From: Bradyrhizobium iriomotense
GTDB taxonomy: Bacteria; Pseudomonadota; Alphaproteobacteria; Rhizobiales; Xanthobacteraceae
Assembly (NCBI RefSeq): GCF_030160715.1
Contig: NZ_BSOW01000032.1
Span: 1 to 64,000, forward strand
Reading direction: 5' to 3'
DNA: 64,000 bases
Shown: positions 38,718 to 47,668 of the stretch, piece by piece
How positions within the stretch are numbered: position 1 is the stretch's first letter
Layout: every line of letters begins with the position of its first letter
Program-made: the position numbers and the translations under genes
Notes under the pieces: generated by a model
The model's input: only the letters and a program-made list of their open reading frames with translations
Told to the model about the DNA's origin: nothing
Database searches by the model: none

Positions 38718-39425
38718 TTACGGGCTAGCCGCCTCGCCTTGTCGGGACAGAACGAGATTGCTGAGACGGCGGTATCCATCTCGCAGGTCGTTTTCGATCG
38801 CGGCGCGCACTGTCGTAGGGTCACGGTCCTTCAGCCCACTAATGGCCCATTGGTGGTTCGAAACCCCACGTCGATGAACTGCCCATTCGGGATAGAGATC
38901 GTTCAGCGAGGGCCCGATGCGCAACCATTGCGATTCAATCAGCGCGACCAAGCGGGGCATCTGCGACGCCGTGTAGAGCCGGAAGTGAAAGGCCTTGTTG
39001 AGGCGAAGCACGTCGGCGTACTGCGCCTTGTCCATCGCCTGGTTGATTCCGCTTTGTGTCTCCTCAAGGAACGAGATATCCCGGTCTTCAATGTGCGGGG
39101 TCGCCTCAAACGCTGCCAAGCCCTCCAGTGCCAGCCGGATCTTCGTCACCTCATCTAGAGTGGCGATCGTAAGTACCGGCACGACTACCGTTTTTGGCCC
39201 CAAATTAACAAGCGCACCTTCACCGCTCAAACGGACGATGGCATCTCGGACAGGCGTCGTACTGACACCGAGCGCTTGCGCCACCGATCGGACGGTCAGC
39301 TTGCTCCCCGGCACAATCTGCCCGCTGATGATGGATTCCTTCAGCGAGGTGTAGGCAAGCTCGCCCAAGCTGGCCTGCCGATCGATTGGCGCAAGGGGGG
39401 TCGTGATATCCGAATCGTTCAGCAT
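38718..39425 (-). CDS. GntR-family transcriptional regulator, FCD subfamily
   Basis: A 235-residue regulator from ATG 39425 (the frame is open to a TTG at 39449). The N-terminal winged helix (ESIISGQIVPGSKLTVRSVAQALGVSTTPVRDAIVRL) is followed by an all-helical FCD effector domain (LRLNKAFHFRLY, NHQWAISGLKDRD). FCD regulators bind small carboxylates or amino acids. It sits between the cyclase and the spermidine-type transporter genes, next to copies of the conserved operator motif, so it is the best candidate for that regulon's repressor. An inverted repeat lies just upstream of its start. Confidence 0.88.
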   Translation of the reverse strand: MLNDSDITTPLAPIDRQASLGELAYTSLKESIISGQIVPGSKLTVRSVAQALGVSTTPVRDAIVRLSGEGALVNLGPKTVVVPVLTIATLDEVTKIRLALEGLAAFEATPHIEDRDISFLEETQSGINQAMDKAQYADVLRLNKAFHFRLYTASQMPRLVALIESQWLRIGPSLNDLYPEWAVHRRGVSNHQWAISGLKDRDPTTVRAAIENDLRDGYRRLSNLVLSRQGEAASP

Positions 39426-39434
39426 GCAATCGTC

Positions 39435-39463
39435 TGGTGTTGTGGCCAAGTTATGTTACACCA
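39435..39463. promoter_or_regulatory. Inverted repeat upstream of the GntR gene
   Basis: TGGTGT (39435-39440) and ACACCA (39458-39463) are perfect reverse complements around 17 nt, 10 nt before the GntR start codon. Position suggests autoregulation. It does not resemble the conserved motif of the other operons. Confidence 0.35.
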
Positions 39464-39642
39464 AACGCCATGACACAAAAATAGCCATTCGTGAAGGTTA
39501 TAGTTCGCCCTTGTTCCGTAATCGGCCGCTTGCCGAGGTACTCATTGACTGTCCCTGCGGGTTCGATGAGGTGAAAACCACCGAGAGAGCTCTGCGATGG
39601 TGCCACAGAAGCGAAGAAAGGTCGGCTTTGCTCGTGCCCGTG

Positions 39643-40740
39643 CTATTGCTGGATCCAGGCGTTCCAGGCATCGAGCATTTTGGCCTGATTGGCCGATATC
39701 CAAACGGAATCATGTTTCACGATCGCCTGGAGGGCTTCTGGAGAACTCGGGATATTGGCGCGTGCAGCCTCGCTCATCATCGCAGCGGCATCTAGGCTCG
39801 GCGGAGTGACGTTGAGACGCTCGGCGACTTTCGCCTGCACGCTCGGATTGTCGAGATAAAATTTCAGCAGCGCCTCCGCTCCGCCGGAGTTGGGGCCGTT
39901 TCGGAGGATCTGCATTGTGTCGGCGAGCATGAATGCGCCATTGTAGGAAACCTGAACAGGTTGACCTTCAGCCTTCAAGCCCGCGGCGCGTGTGCCCCAG
40001 ATCATGCCCAAGACATATTCCCCATTACGGAAGCCCTGCTGGCTCTGATCGCCCGTGCGCCACCAGAGCTGGATCTGCGGTTTGATCTGATCGAGCTTCT
40101 TGACAGCTCGATCGATGTCGAGCGGGAAAAGCTTTTCGGCTGGCACGCCGTCCGCCAGCAACGCGGCCGCGAATACGCGCCAGGGATCATTGAAGCTCGG
40201 CAACGCACGCGGGCCTGGGAAGCGAACGGAATCCCAGAAATCAGCCCAGCTTCGGGGCTGGATGCCTTTGAAGCGCGCACTGTTGAAGGCGAGCAGTGTG
40301 GCGTTGAACGTGATCCGCACCCCGGCAGGATTGCAGGTCTTTTCAGCCAGATCTTTGCGCGGCCTGAACTGCTCGCAAAAAACCGAGAGGTCGCGGGTGA
40401 AAGATCGATTCTGGGCTGACTCTGCGATTATATCGACATTGTTGATGATGTCCCAGGTGACCTGACCTGCATTCGCCATGGCTTGGGCGCGCGCCCGCTG
40501 TTCAGAATCAGTGGCGCTGACGGTGCTGACCTTGATTCCTGTGGCCTTGGTGAAGGGCTCGAACCAAACCTCCTTCAGAGTCCTGTCGTAGATGCCACCC
40601 GTGGTGGCAACGATAACCTCGGCCGGCTGTGCTGCGGCCGCAGTTGTGAGCAGAATGGCGAGGCCGATCTGTCGGACGAGTGTAGCGGTGAGATAGGCGG
40701 CCATTCGCAGCTTGATGCGCAAGGTGCTTGAGTTGGTCAT
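39643..40740 (-). CDS. Spermidine/putrescine-type extracellular solute-binding protein
   Basis: This 365-residue type II periplasmic binding protein has an N-terminal signal ending near LTTAAAAQPAE (about residue 40). The mature protein begins VIVATTGGIYDRTLKEVWFEPFTKATGIKV, typical of PotD-like/family 1 receptors, with MIWGTRAAGLK in the middle. It is transcribed away from the ATPase and permease genes of its transporter, with a shared spacer holding two operator-like sites. Its ligand may be a polyamine, opine-like or other small polar compound. Confidence 0.86.
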   Translation of the reverse strand: MTNSSTLRIKLRMAAYLTATLVRQIGLAILLTTAAAAQPAEVIVATTGGIYDRTLKEVWFEPFTKATGIKVSTVSATDSEQRARAQAMANAGQVTWDIINNVDIIAESAQNRSFTRDLSVFCEQFRPRKDLAEKTCNPAGVRITFNATLLAFNSARFKGIQPRSWADFWDSVRFPGPRALPSFNDPWRVFAAALLADGVPAEKLFPLDIDRAVKKLDQIKPQIQLWWRTGDQSQQGFRNGEYVLGMIWGTRAAGLKAEGQPVQVSYNGAFMLADTMQILRNGPNSGGAEALLKFYLDNPSVQAKVAERLNVTPPSLDAAAMMSEAARANIPSSPEALQAIVKHDSVWISANQAKMLDAWNAWIQQ

Positions 40741-40786
40741 CGTACCAAGTCTCCTAAGGTGCCAGCTCAGCTAGCGTAGCACATTT

Positions 40787-40806
40787 TGATATTTGACGCA
40801 ACAAAA
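40787..40806 (-). promoter_or_regulatory. Conserved operator/promoter motif, site D
   Basis: The minus strand reads TTTTGTTGCGTCAAATATCA, one base different from sites A and B. TTGCGT is followed after 17 nt by TACGCT, a plausible promoter about 30 nt before the solute-binding-protein gene. Confidence 0.65.
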
Positions 40807-40880
40807 TTTGGCGTAACGCTGGACCGGCAGTCGCATCATTCGGGCAGGCGCCTCCCAGTTGACAATCCCACCTCTAATTA

Positions 40881-40900
40881 TGATACATCATACGTCAAAA
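40881..40900 (+). promoter_or_regulatory. Operator-like half motif, site E
   Basis: TGATACATCATACGTCAAAA keeps the TGATA and CAAAA ends of the conserved motif and the TGATAC seen at site C, with a changed centre. It lies about 48 nt before the PotA-like gene, so both sides of this divergent spacer could be controlled together. Confidence 0.4.
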
Positions 40901-40947
40901 TTCATTCAGGCTGAGGGCGAGTTGCCATGCCTTTGGGAGGCGTCGGC

Positions 40948-42093
40948 ATGGCCGACAATGACGCGAACATTCCAAACGGGCGCACGACCCTGCTTAGTGC
41001 GCGTAAAGGCGAGGCCATCAAGATCCACGGCATCTCGAAGCGGTTTGGGTCGATTATGGGCGTCGACAGTGTTGACCTCCACGTCGAGGCCGGAGAATTC
41101 CTCTCGCTGCTCGGTCCCTCTGGCTCGGGGAAGAGCACGCTGCTGATGATGATCGCAGGATTTGAGACGCCCAGCGCAGGCTCGATCAGCTTGGGCGGTC
41201 GGGATCTGACCCGTGTTCAACCTAATAAGCGCGGAATCGGGATGGTCTTTCAGCGCTACGCGCTCTTCCCGCACATGAGTGTGGCACAGAACGTTGCGTT
41301 TCCACTCAAGATGCGCGGGGTAAGCAAGGCCGAGATCGGTCCCCTCGTCGATCAGGCGCTCTCGCGTGTGCGGCTTCAGGATTATGGTGGCCGAATGCCG
41401 GCCCAGCTTTCAGGCGGACAGCAACAGCGTGTCGCCGTGGCGCGAGCCCTTGTGTTCCGACCGCCGGTTCTTCTGATGGACGAACCACTCGGCGCCCTCG
41501 ACAAGAAGCTGCGCGAAGAACTTCAGATTGAGATCAAGACGTTGCACGCCAGCCTGGGCGTCACGATCATCTACGTGACCCATGATCAGGAAGAGGCGCT
41601 GACGATGTCTGACCGGATCGCGGTCATGGACAAAGGCCGCATCCAGCAGCTCGGTAGCCCCGTATCACTTTATCACCGGCCCAATAGTAGCTTCGTTGCA
41701 GACTTCATCGGCAAAATGAATTTCCTCAGCGGAGTTGTAGTTGGGCTGGATGATTTGCGTATCAAGGTCGCGGTGTCGGGACAGACGTTCGATATTGCAC
41801 GATCTCAAATCAGTGGGCGCGAAGAGGTCGCCGTCGGGCGCTCAGTACAGGTTGCGGTCAGGCCAGAAAGCCTCAGTCCAGCTCAGGAAGCGGAGGGGGC
41901 TATAGCGGGTGAGATCGAAACTTCGGTCTTCCTCGGTTCATATCGAACGCTGATCGTCCGGACTGAAGATGGAACACAGGTGCAGGTCCAAATCCCTTCA
42001 TCACAACGCGACTGCGACATCCCGTCACGCGGACGAACGTTCGTGCAGCTCGACCCAAGCGCCGTTTGTGTCTTTGCAGGCAAGGCAGACTAG
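40948..42093 (+). CDS. Spermidine/putrescine-type ABC transporter ATPase (PotA-like)
   Basis: A 381-residue ATPase with Walker A GPSGSGKSTLLMMIAG, Q-loop MVFQRYALFPHMSV, signature LSGGQQQRVAVARAL and Walker B LLMDEPLGALD. A C-terminal TOBE-type domain carries VAVRPESLSPAQEAEG. ATG 40948 has a GGGAGG site; an ATG at 40927 adds 7 residues. The permease genes follow at once. Confidence 0.92.
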   Translation: MADNDANIPNGRTTLLSARKGEAIKIHGISKRFGSIMGVDSVDLHVEAGEFLSLLGPSGSGKSTLLMMIAGFETPSAGSISLGGRDLTRVQPNKRGIGMVFQRYALFPHMSVAQNVAFPLKMRGVSKAEIGPLVDQALSRVRLQDYGGRMPAQLSGGQQQRVAVARALVFRPPVLLMDEPLGALDKKLREELQIEIKTLHASLGVTIIYVTHDQEEALTMSDRIAVMDKGRIQQLGSPVSLYHRPNSSFVADFIGKMNFLSGVVVGLDDLRIKVAVSGQTFDIARSQISGREEVAVGRSVQVAVRPESLSPAQEAEGAIAGEIETSVFLGSYRTLIVRTEDGTQVQVQIPSSQRDCDIPSRGRTFVQLDPSAVCVFAGKAD

Positions 42094-42094
42094 G

Positions 42095-42958
42095 ATGCCG
42101 AATACGACAGCCGCCTCGGATCGTTCGGTGGTCGGACAGCTCTCGCGCCCCGCCTCGTTTCTGCTTGCGCTTCCGCTCATCCTGTTGCTGGCGTTCGCCT
42201 TTCTCGTGCCGCTGGCCAAACTTCTGCTGGGCAGCATTTTCGCGCCAACTCTCACGGCAGAGCAGTATTTGCGTATCGCCCAAGAACCGATCTTCGTGCG
42301 AATCTTCCTGCGCACGGTGCAAACGGCCGCGATCGTCACACTGTTGGCATTTCTGCTCGGCTATCCCGTGGCGCTGGTCATGTCACGGCTCGGCGGGCGT
42401 GCCGCGATGATAGTCGCCGCTTGCGTCCTGATTCCGCTCTGGACGAGCGTGCTCGTGCGCTCCTACGCCTGGATCGTACTGTTACAGCGGAAAGGGATTG
42501 TCAACAGCGTGCTACTGAACTGGGGATTGATCGACCAACCCTTGAAGCTGATCTACACGGAAGGGGCGGTCATCGTCGCGATGACGCACGTGCTCATGCC
42601 GTACATGATCTTGCCGATCTTCTCCTCTCTCCGCTCGATCCCACCTGAACTCGAGCGCGCGGCGAGGAATCTCGGCGCCGGATCCTGGACAAGTTTCCTG
42701 GCTGTCACACTGCCGCTCAGCCTGCCGGGCGTTTATGCGGGGGCGATAATGGTCTTCATCCTTTCACTCGGCTTCTATGTCACGCCGGCGCTGGTGGGCG
42801 GCCCACACAATCTGACGATCGCAACGCTGATCGGGCAGCAGACCACAGAATTGCTCAATTGGCCGTTCGCCGGAGCGTTGGCAGGCGTTCTACTCACGGT
42901 AACGCTTGGCCTCGTCGGTGCGTTCAGGCGGTTCTTGCGCCTTGGAAAAAGGGTTTGA
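42095..42958 (+). CDS. ABC transporter permease 1 (PotB-like)
   Basis: A 287-residue permease with six or so hydrophobic helices and the EAA-type loop IPPELERAARNLGAGSWTSFLAVTLPLSLPG. It starts 1 nt after the ATPase stop and its own stop overlaps the next start (TGATG). It forms the channel with the PotC-like protein. Confidence 0.91.
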   Translation: MPNTTAASDRSVVGQLSRPASFLLALPLILLLAFAFLVPLAKLLLGSIFAPTLTAEQYLRIAQEPIFVRIFLRTVQTAAIVTLLAFLLGYPVALVMSRLGGRAAMIVAACVLIPLWTSVLVRSYAWIVLLQRKGIVNSVLLNWGLIDQPLKLIYTEGAVIVAMTHVLMPYMILPIFSSLRSIPPELERAARNLGAGSWTSFLAVTLPLSLPGVYAGAIMVFILSLGFYVTPALVGGPHNLTIATLIGQQTTELLNWPFAGALAGVLLTVTLGLVGAFRRFLRLGKRV

Positions 42959-43818
42959 TGGCGATGTTGCTTGAAGGGAGCTCCGCGGAGGCGCCGCAAC
43001 CGGCCATGGCAGGTAGTCCAGTGCATTCGCTCGTGATCGGCCGGTGGATCCTGAATGGATTTGTCGGCGTCGTATTGATGTTCCTTCTCTTGCCCACTCT
43101 AATTGTCATTCCGATGTCGCTGGGCGGGGCTTCGTATATTCAGTTTCCCCCGCAAGGCCTGACGCTAAATTGGTATCGGGCCTACTTCGCCGATGCGGAG
43201 TGGATGAGTGCGACTTGGTTCAGCCTACGTATCGCATTAGCCACGACCCTCTTGGCCACGATTACCGGCACATTGGCTTCCTTCGCGGTCGTGCGTGGCA
43301 ATCTTCCAGGCGCTCGGGCCCTGCAGGCGCTTACCCTGGCGCCTTTGATCGTTCCGCATATCGTCCTGGCCGTCGCGCTCTATCTCGTGTTCGCACCGCT
43401 TGGCCTGACGGGCAACTTTATCGGTTTCACGATGGCCCACACTATGCTTTCGGTCCCCTACGTGATGTTGACCGTGTCCGCCGCTCTGCAGAAGATTGAT
43501 CCTCTTCTTGAACTCGCCGCATCGAATTGCGGGGCGACCCGCGCTCAGGCGTTCTGGTATGTGGTGCTGCCCAACATCGCTCCCGGTGTCGCGGCCGGGT
43601 CGGTCTTCGCCTTCCTGGCTTCCTTCGATGAGGCAACGGTCGCCTTCTTCATCTCTGGCATCGAGGGCAAGACGATCACGCGAAAGCTCTTCGAAGATAT
43701 TGACTACAATCTGACGCCTATCATTGCTGCGGTCGCGACAGTGATGGTCGTTGTGTCCCTCATCTTGATGGGAGGAGTCGAGTGGCTTCGGTCACACGGT
43801 GCGAACCGCGAGAGCTAG
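42958..43818 (+). CDS. ABC transporter permease 2 (PotC-like)
   Basis: A 286-residue permease. GLTLNWYRAYFADAEW, AVVRGNLPGARALQALTLAPLIVPHIVLAVALY and the EAA loop LLELAASNCGATRAQAFWYVVLPNIAPG are PotC features. The start overlaps the previous stop. It is the last gene of this unit, with about 300 nt of gene-free DNA to an IS remnant. Confidence 0.91.
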   Translation: MAMLLEGSSAEAPQPAMAGSPVHSLVIGRWILNGFVGVVLMFLLLPTLIVIPMSLGGASYIQFPPQGLTLNWYRAYFADAEWMSATWFSLRIALATTLLATITGTLASFAVVRGNLPGARALQALTLAPLIVPHIVLAVALYLVFAPLGLTGNFIGFTMAHTMLSVPYVMLTVSAALQKIDPLLELAASNCGATRAQAFWYVVLPNIAPGVAAGSVFAFLASFDEATVAFFISGIEGKTITRKLFEDIDYNLTPIIAAVATVMVVVSLILMGGVEWLRSHGANRES

Positions 43819-44122
43819 ATCGGAACGTCCGCCAGAGCCGGCTCATCAGCGATCCCAACATCTAAGCGATGCGGCGATACCTGAGCTGGCGTGCCTACTG
43901 AGCAAGTTCGACGAACGGCTGAACGCGGAGGAGGCTCTCACAATTCGATGTACATCGCGGCGTAAGCGCAGCAACGGCGAAGCATCCTGAACCGGATATC
44001 CTGCCTGGGAGAATGGCGGACAGCCAGATCAATATAACTCGGATAGGACGATAGAATTTCGAGAGCAACCGGCATCGTGAACTTCGTCGTCTCGTACGGG
44101 CGCACCAAGGAGGGTCTACATG
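43819..44122. other. No recognisable gene
   Basis: Short open frames only. The DNA separates the PotC-like gene from an IS3-family remnant and may be decayed mobile-element sequence. No terminator hairpin was obvious. Confidence 0.5.
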
Positions 44123-44199
44123 AAGCTGAGTGGGCCGACTGACAACGCCTTCATCGCGCGTTCAACGGCGCTCTCGGGCTGAATTGGGGCGACGCCTGA
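44123..44199 (+). pseudogene. IS3-family transposase (OrfB) remnant
   Basis: The first frame reads GPTDNAFIA, and after a frame change AFNGALGLNWGDA and a stop follow. Intact IS3-family integrase cores carry PGKPTDNAFIEAFNGRLRAECLN at this point. Only this C-terminal scrap, with one frameshift, survives. It marks an old insertion between the catabolic region and the conjugation module. Confidence 0.5.
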
Positions 44200-44260
44200 A
44201 GCAGCACAAGCAAATGTAGGACTGATTCTATGACGAGCAAATCGCTGTAGAGCTTCGAAC

Positions 44261-45178
44261 GTGTCAGTGGAATTTCGAGATCTGCGCTGGGCGATCGTCG
44301 CGTCTCAACACCGAAGCCTTCGTCAGGCGGCAGACACGCTCAGAATCAAACAGTCGACGCTGAGTCGCTGCCTGCGCAATCTCGAACACAAAGTGGGCAG
44401 CGCGCTCTTCGAGCGCACCAACGGCGGCACGCGAGCGACCATTCAAGGTCAGCAATTCCTCGATGCTGCTCGACGTATCGTGGGCGAGACGGAAGCACTG
44501 ACGGCTCGCCTCAAGATCCATTCGCGCGGCGAGAGCGGCCGATTGATCATCGGCATTCACGCCTCCCTCTCAGCCGGCAATCTGCGAGCCACCCTCATCG
44601 ACCACCGACTGCGCTTCCCTGATGTCGATCCGCATCTGGTCGACGGAGCGAGAGACCAACTGATCTCCGACCTGATCAACTCCGCCATTGATATCGCATT
44701 CGTGGCCGAGCCCAATCCAAGCTGGAGCGACAGGTCTTTGTTGGTCTGGAGCGAGCGTGTCGTTCTGGCTCTGCCCGACAGCCATCCGCTGACAGGCCGT
44801 AATGTGGTTCATTGGGGGGAACTCAGGCGGGAAACACTGTTGTTGTCACAGCACGGCCCGGGACCGGAATTCCACAAGCTGCTCATCAGCAAACTGGGAA
44901 GTTCCGATGTATGCCCGGTGCTTCGCCATGATGTAGCGCTCGACCGACTGCTCACCTTGGTCGGCGCAGGCTGGGGTGTCCTGCTGGCTTTGGAAGGTGC
45001 GACCGGCGCTACCTATCCAGGCGTCACCTTCCGAGAGGTCCATGATGCCGACGGTCCGACACGAATGAGCTTCCGCGCGTACTGGCGGCAGGCCAACAGC
45101 AATCCATCGCTGCGTCCATTCCTTGACTTACTTCGCGAGCGCTATCCGGATCTCTCGGCCGCTCCAGGGGTGGAGTGA
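44261..45178 (+). CDS. LysR-family transcriptional regulator beside the trb cluster
   Basis: A 305-residue LysR protein from GTG 44261. The N-terminal HTH (FRDLRWAIVASQHRSLRQAADTLRIKQSTLSRCLRNLEHKVGSALFER) is followed by a substrate-binding domain. Its 3' end overlaps the DUF2274 gene tail to tail by 37 nt (45142-45178). A LysR gene at this place is common in rhizobial ICE trb clusters, so it may regulate transfer. That role is inferred from context only. Confidence 0.87.
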   Translation: MSVEFRDLRWAIVASQHRSLRQAADTLRIKQSTLSRCLRNLEHKVGSALFERTNGGTRATIQGQQFLDAARRIVGETEALTARLKIHSRGESGRLIIGIHASLSAGNLRATLIDHRLRFPDVDPHLVDGARDQLISDLINSAIDIAFVAEPNPSWSDRSLLVWSERVVLALPDSHPLTGRNVVHWGELRRETLLLSQHGPGPEFHKLLISKLGSSDVCPVLRHDVALDRLLTLVGAGWGVLLALEGATGATYPGVTFREVHDADGPTRMSFRAYWRQANSNPSLRPFLDLLRERYPDLSAAPGVE

Positions 45179-45399
45179 GCAGCATTTCGCCGCGCCTTCG
45201 CAAAGGCACGGTCGGTTGCCATGAAGCGCTCGATCATCGGCGCGATCAATTTGGCAGGCTCAGCTGGCGGCGTCCCGCCTCCGCTGCGCGTCAGAATCTC
45301 GGCGTAACTTTTGAGATCCCTGAAGACCGCCGCAGGCAACTCGATCGTGAGCTTGACCGGCTTGTCGTCTTCAAGCGGCCCAAGCTTGAGCTTCGTCAT
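45142..45399 (-). CDS. DUF2274 family protein
   Basis: An 85-residue protein with KLKLGPLEDDKPVKLTIELPAAVFRDLKSYAEILTR, the DUF2274 pattern that resembles ribbon-helix-helix proteins. It overlaps trbI by 4 nt and is the last gene of the trb cluster, where this family is usually found. Its role in conjugation is not established. Confidence 0.85.
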   Translation of the reverse strand: MTKLKLGPLEDDKPVKLTIELPAAVFRDLKSYAEILTRSGGGTPPAEPAKLIAPMIERFMATDRAFAKARRNAAHSTPGAAERSG

Positions 45400-46598
45400 G
45401 GCGTTCCTCCCTTTCCGTACGGAGCCAACACCAAGTCCCGCGTAACGATGACCCGCACCGGGAAACCTGGCCGAATAGTGAGCGTCGGCTGAATGTTGAG
45501 CTGGCGCTGCACGATCTGCTGGCCGGTCTGACTGATGCTGTTGGATGCGCCGCTACGGATCGCCTGAACAAGGTTGTTTTCATTTTGGCTGGTGCCCGCC
45601 TCCGCTCCGACGCTGAGCAGGGTCGAGAGGCCAGCGGCCTTGAACAGCATGCCCCAGTGGTTGTCGACCTCATCCTCGAGCCCGGCATATCCACCGGTGT
45701 CGGCACCAGGCTGACGCTCCAGCACGATCGAGTGACCGTCCGGCATGATGATGCGCGTCCAGACCAGGAGGATGCGGCTCTGGCCGAACGCGACGGAACT
45801 GTCGTACTGACCTATCAGTTTCGCGCCCTGCGGGATCAGAAGATATTTTCCGGACGGGCTGTCCCAGACCGCCTCGGTGATCTGAGCGGTGACTTGGCCG
45901 GGCAGATCGGAACGAATGCCCGTGATGAGCGCAGCCGGAATCACGGTGCCGGCCTGCACGACGTAAGGGGAGACTTTAGCCTCGAGCCGGTCCGGACTGA
46001 CCGTGCGCTTGTCCGTCGCAGCAGCGAGGAAAGCCGTCTTGCGGTCCTGCATGTTCTGGGCGGATCCGGCATCGACCGGTGGTGTCGCCGCCGGGGTCGT
46101 CACGGCGGCAGCGGAGGCATTCGGGATGAGTTGGCCGGTGCTCTGCGGTTGCAGAACCGTTTGAGCGAAGAGGCGGCTGACCCGCGCCGCCTCGATTTCC
46201 TGGGATCTGTGCTGCGTCTCCGGATCTGACGTCGTTGCCATGGTGTTCGGTGCAGCGCCGGCGTTGAGGATCGGATTGCCGAGATCGCCTGGCAGCGGTG
46301 GCCCGAGCGGCGGCGCTTGACGCGGCAGGCCGGTATAGTCTTTCGGCAAGGCGGCGAGGCCCTCGGCCGAAGGCCTGTCCTGGGTGCTGAGCAGCTCTTG
46401 GCCGGCCTGCGACTTGTTGCCGGTCTGCAGGGCATAGCCGAGCGCGCCCGCGACTGCGAGGGCCGATACCGCACCGAGGCCGATCAGGACCTTGCGCGAG
46501 AGCCGTGTGACACGCGGCCGCTCGCCTCGGAGCCGAAGGTCTGGCGGCGCGACGGGCGGGATGTCGCCTCGATGTTCGTCTTCGCCGCCTATCGCCAT
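45396..46598 (-). CDS. trbI: Conjugal transfer protein TrbI (VirB10-like)
   Basis: A 400-residue VirB10-family scaffold. A cytoplasmic proline-rich N-terminus is followed by one membrane helix (VLIGLGAVSALAVAGALGYAL, about 38-58), a variable linker, and the periplasmic domain with VQAGTVIPAALITGIRSDLPGQVTAQI and KYLLIPQGAKLIGQYDS. It spans both membranes and links energy from the ATPases to the outer-membrane pore. It overlaps trbG by 10 nt. Confidence 0.93.
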   Translation of the reverse strand: MAIGGEDEHRGDIPPVAPPDLRLRGERPRVTRLSRKVLIGLGAVSALAVAGALGYALQTGNKSQAGQELLSTQDRPSAEGLAALPKDYTGLPRQAPPLGPPLPGDLGNPILNAGAAPNTMATTSDPETQHRSQEIEAARVSRLFAQTVLQPQSTGQLIPNASAAAVTTPAATPPVDAGSAQNMQDRKTAFLAAATDKRTVSPDRLEAKVSPYVVQAGTVIPAALITGIRSDLPGQVTAQITEAVWDSPSGKYLLIPQGAKLIGQYDSSVAFGQSRILLVWTRIIMPDGHSIVLERQPGADTGGYAGLEDEVDNHWGMLFKAAGLSTLLSVGAEAGTSQNENNLVQAIRSGASNSISQTGQQIVQRQLNIQPTLTIRPGFPVRVIVTRDLVLAPYGKGGTP

Positions 46599-47668
46599 GA
46601 GCGCGGCCTTCCGTCGGTGCGGACAATGCGCACGCGCCGTTCGCTGTCCTTGTCGCCAAGACGCAATTCGGCGGCGGCGAACAGACGATCGACGATGTAG
46701 TAGTTGCGGTTCGCGCGGTAATTCACGAGTTCAGAGCCGCCGGCCGGACCGATGACGAATAGCGGCGGCATTTCGCCCTGGACGATGCCGCTCGGGAATT
46801 CGATGTAGACCTTGTTGCCGTCGTCAAAGGCGCGCAGCGGACGCCAGGCCGGATCATCACCCTCGATCGCGTAGCGGAAGTTGATCGACGCGAGATCGAC
46901 GCCGGAAGCGATGGGGGCTGCGGTTTCAGCGGCCGCATTCTGCCGCCGAAGTGCAATGAGCTGGTCCTCGGGATACTGCCAGGAGACCGAGGCCATGTAG
47001 GTCTTCTCCGTCGAACGCAGCTCGAGGAGGTAGGTCCGCCGGTCGGTGTTGATCACGAGATTGGTGACCAATTCCGGCCGCGTCGGCTTGACCAGGATGT
47101 GGATCTTCTTGGTCGCGCCCGCCCCGCTCTCGGTATCGCCGATGATCCAGCGCACGGTGTCGCCGGCGGCGACTGGACCCGAGCCGACAAGCTGCTCCCC
47201 CTCCTGGAGGGCGACGTCAGTGATCTGGCCCGGTGCCGTATAGACTTGATAGAGGGCTCCGCCCGAGAACGGATAGACCTGTACCGCGTTGATAAAACCG
47301 TTGCGGACCGGCTGCACCCGTGCCGCGGCGTTGGCCTGTTTGACGCGAACCTTCGGATCGGTGGCTTCCGGGACGCGTTTGCCGGGGGAGAGCGGTTTCA
47401 ATTGCCCGGGCAGCGGCAGGGGTTTTGGCAATTCCACGATCTTGACGAGCGGCGGCGGATCGACGGTGAGCGTGGCCGGCTCTGCGCTATCGTAGTTGAT
47501 GTCGGGCGGGATGAAATTGTGCGCGCAGCCGCCTAGCACCGACACGACCATCAGCAAAGCCGCACAAGCGGATCTACGGAAGCACGTATCGCTGTCATTC
47601 CGGTTTTGGTGAACGATGGAAAAGCGCGAAGCCGGACCGCCGGCCTTCGATAAGATCGGCGGGGTCAT
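46589..47668 (-). CDS. trbG: Conjugal transfer protein TrbG (VirB9-like)
   Basis: A protein of about 359 residues with the VirB9/TrbG domain (VYPFSGGALYQVYTAPGQITDVALQEGEQLV; YYIVDRLFAAAELRLG at the C-terminus). Near the N-terminus LLMVVSVLGGCAHN is a lipobox, so the mature protein is probably an outer-membrane lipoprotein. The ATG at 47668 overlaps trbF (ATGA). The true start may be a little later, nearer the signal peptide. Confidence 0.91.
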   Translation of the reverse strand: MTPPILSKAGGPASRFSIVHQNRNDSDTCFRRSACAALLMVVSVLGGCAHNFIPPDINYDSAEPATLTVDPPPLVKIVELPKPLPLPGQLKPLSPGKRVPEATDPKVRVKQANAAARVQPVRNGFINAVQVYPFSGGALYQVYTAPGQITDVALQEGEQLVGSGPVAAGDTVRWIIGDTESGAGATKKIHILVKPTRPELVTNLVINTDRRTYLLELRSTEKTYMASVSWQYPEDQLIALRRQNAAAETAAPIASGVDLASINFRYAIEGDDPAWRPLRAFDDGNKVYIEFPSGIVQGEMPPLFVIGPAGGSELVNYRANRNYYIVDRLFAAAELRLGDKDSERRVRIVRTDGRPRSWR

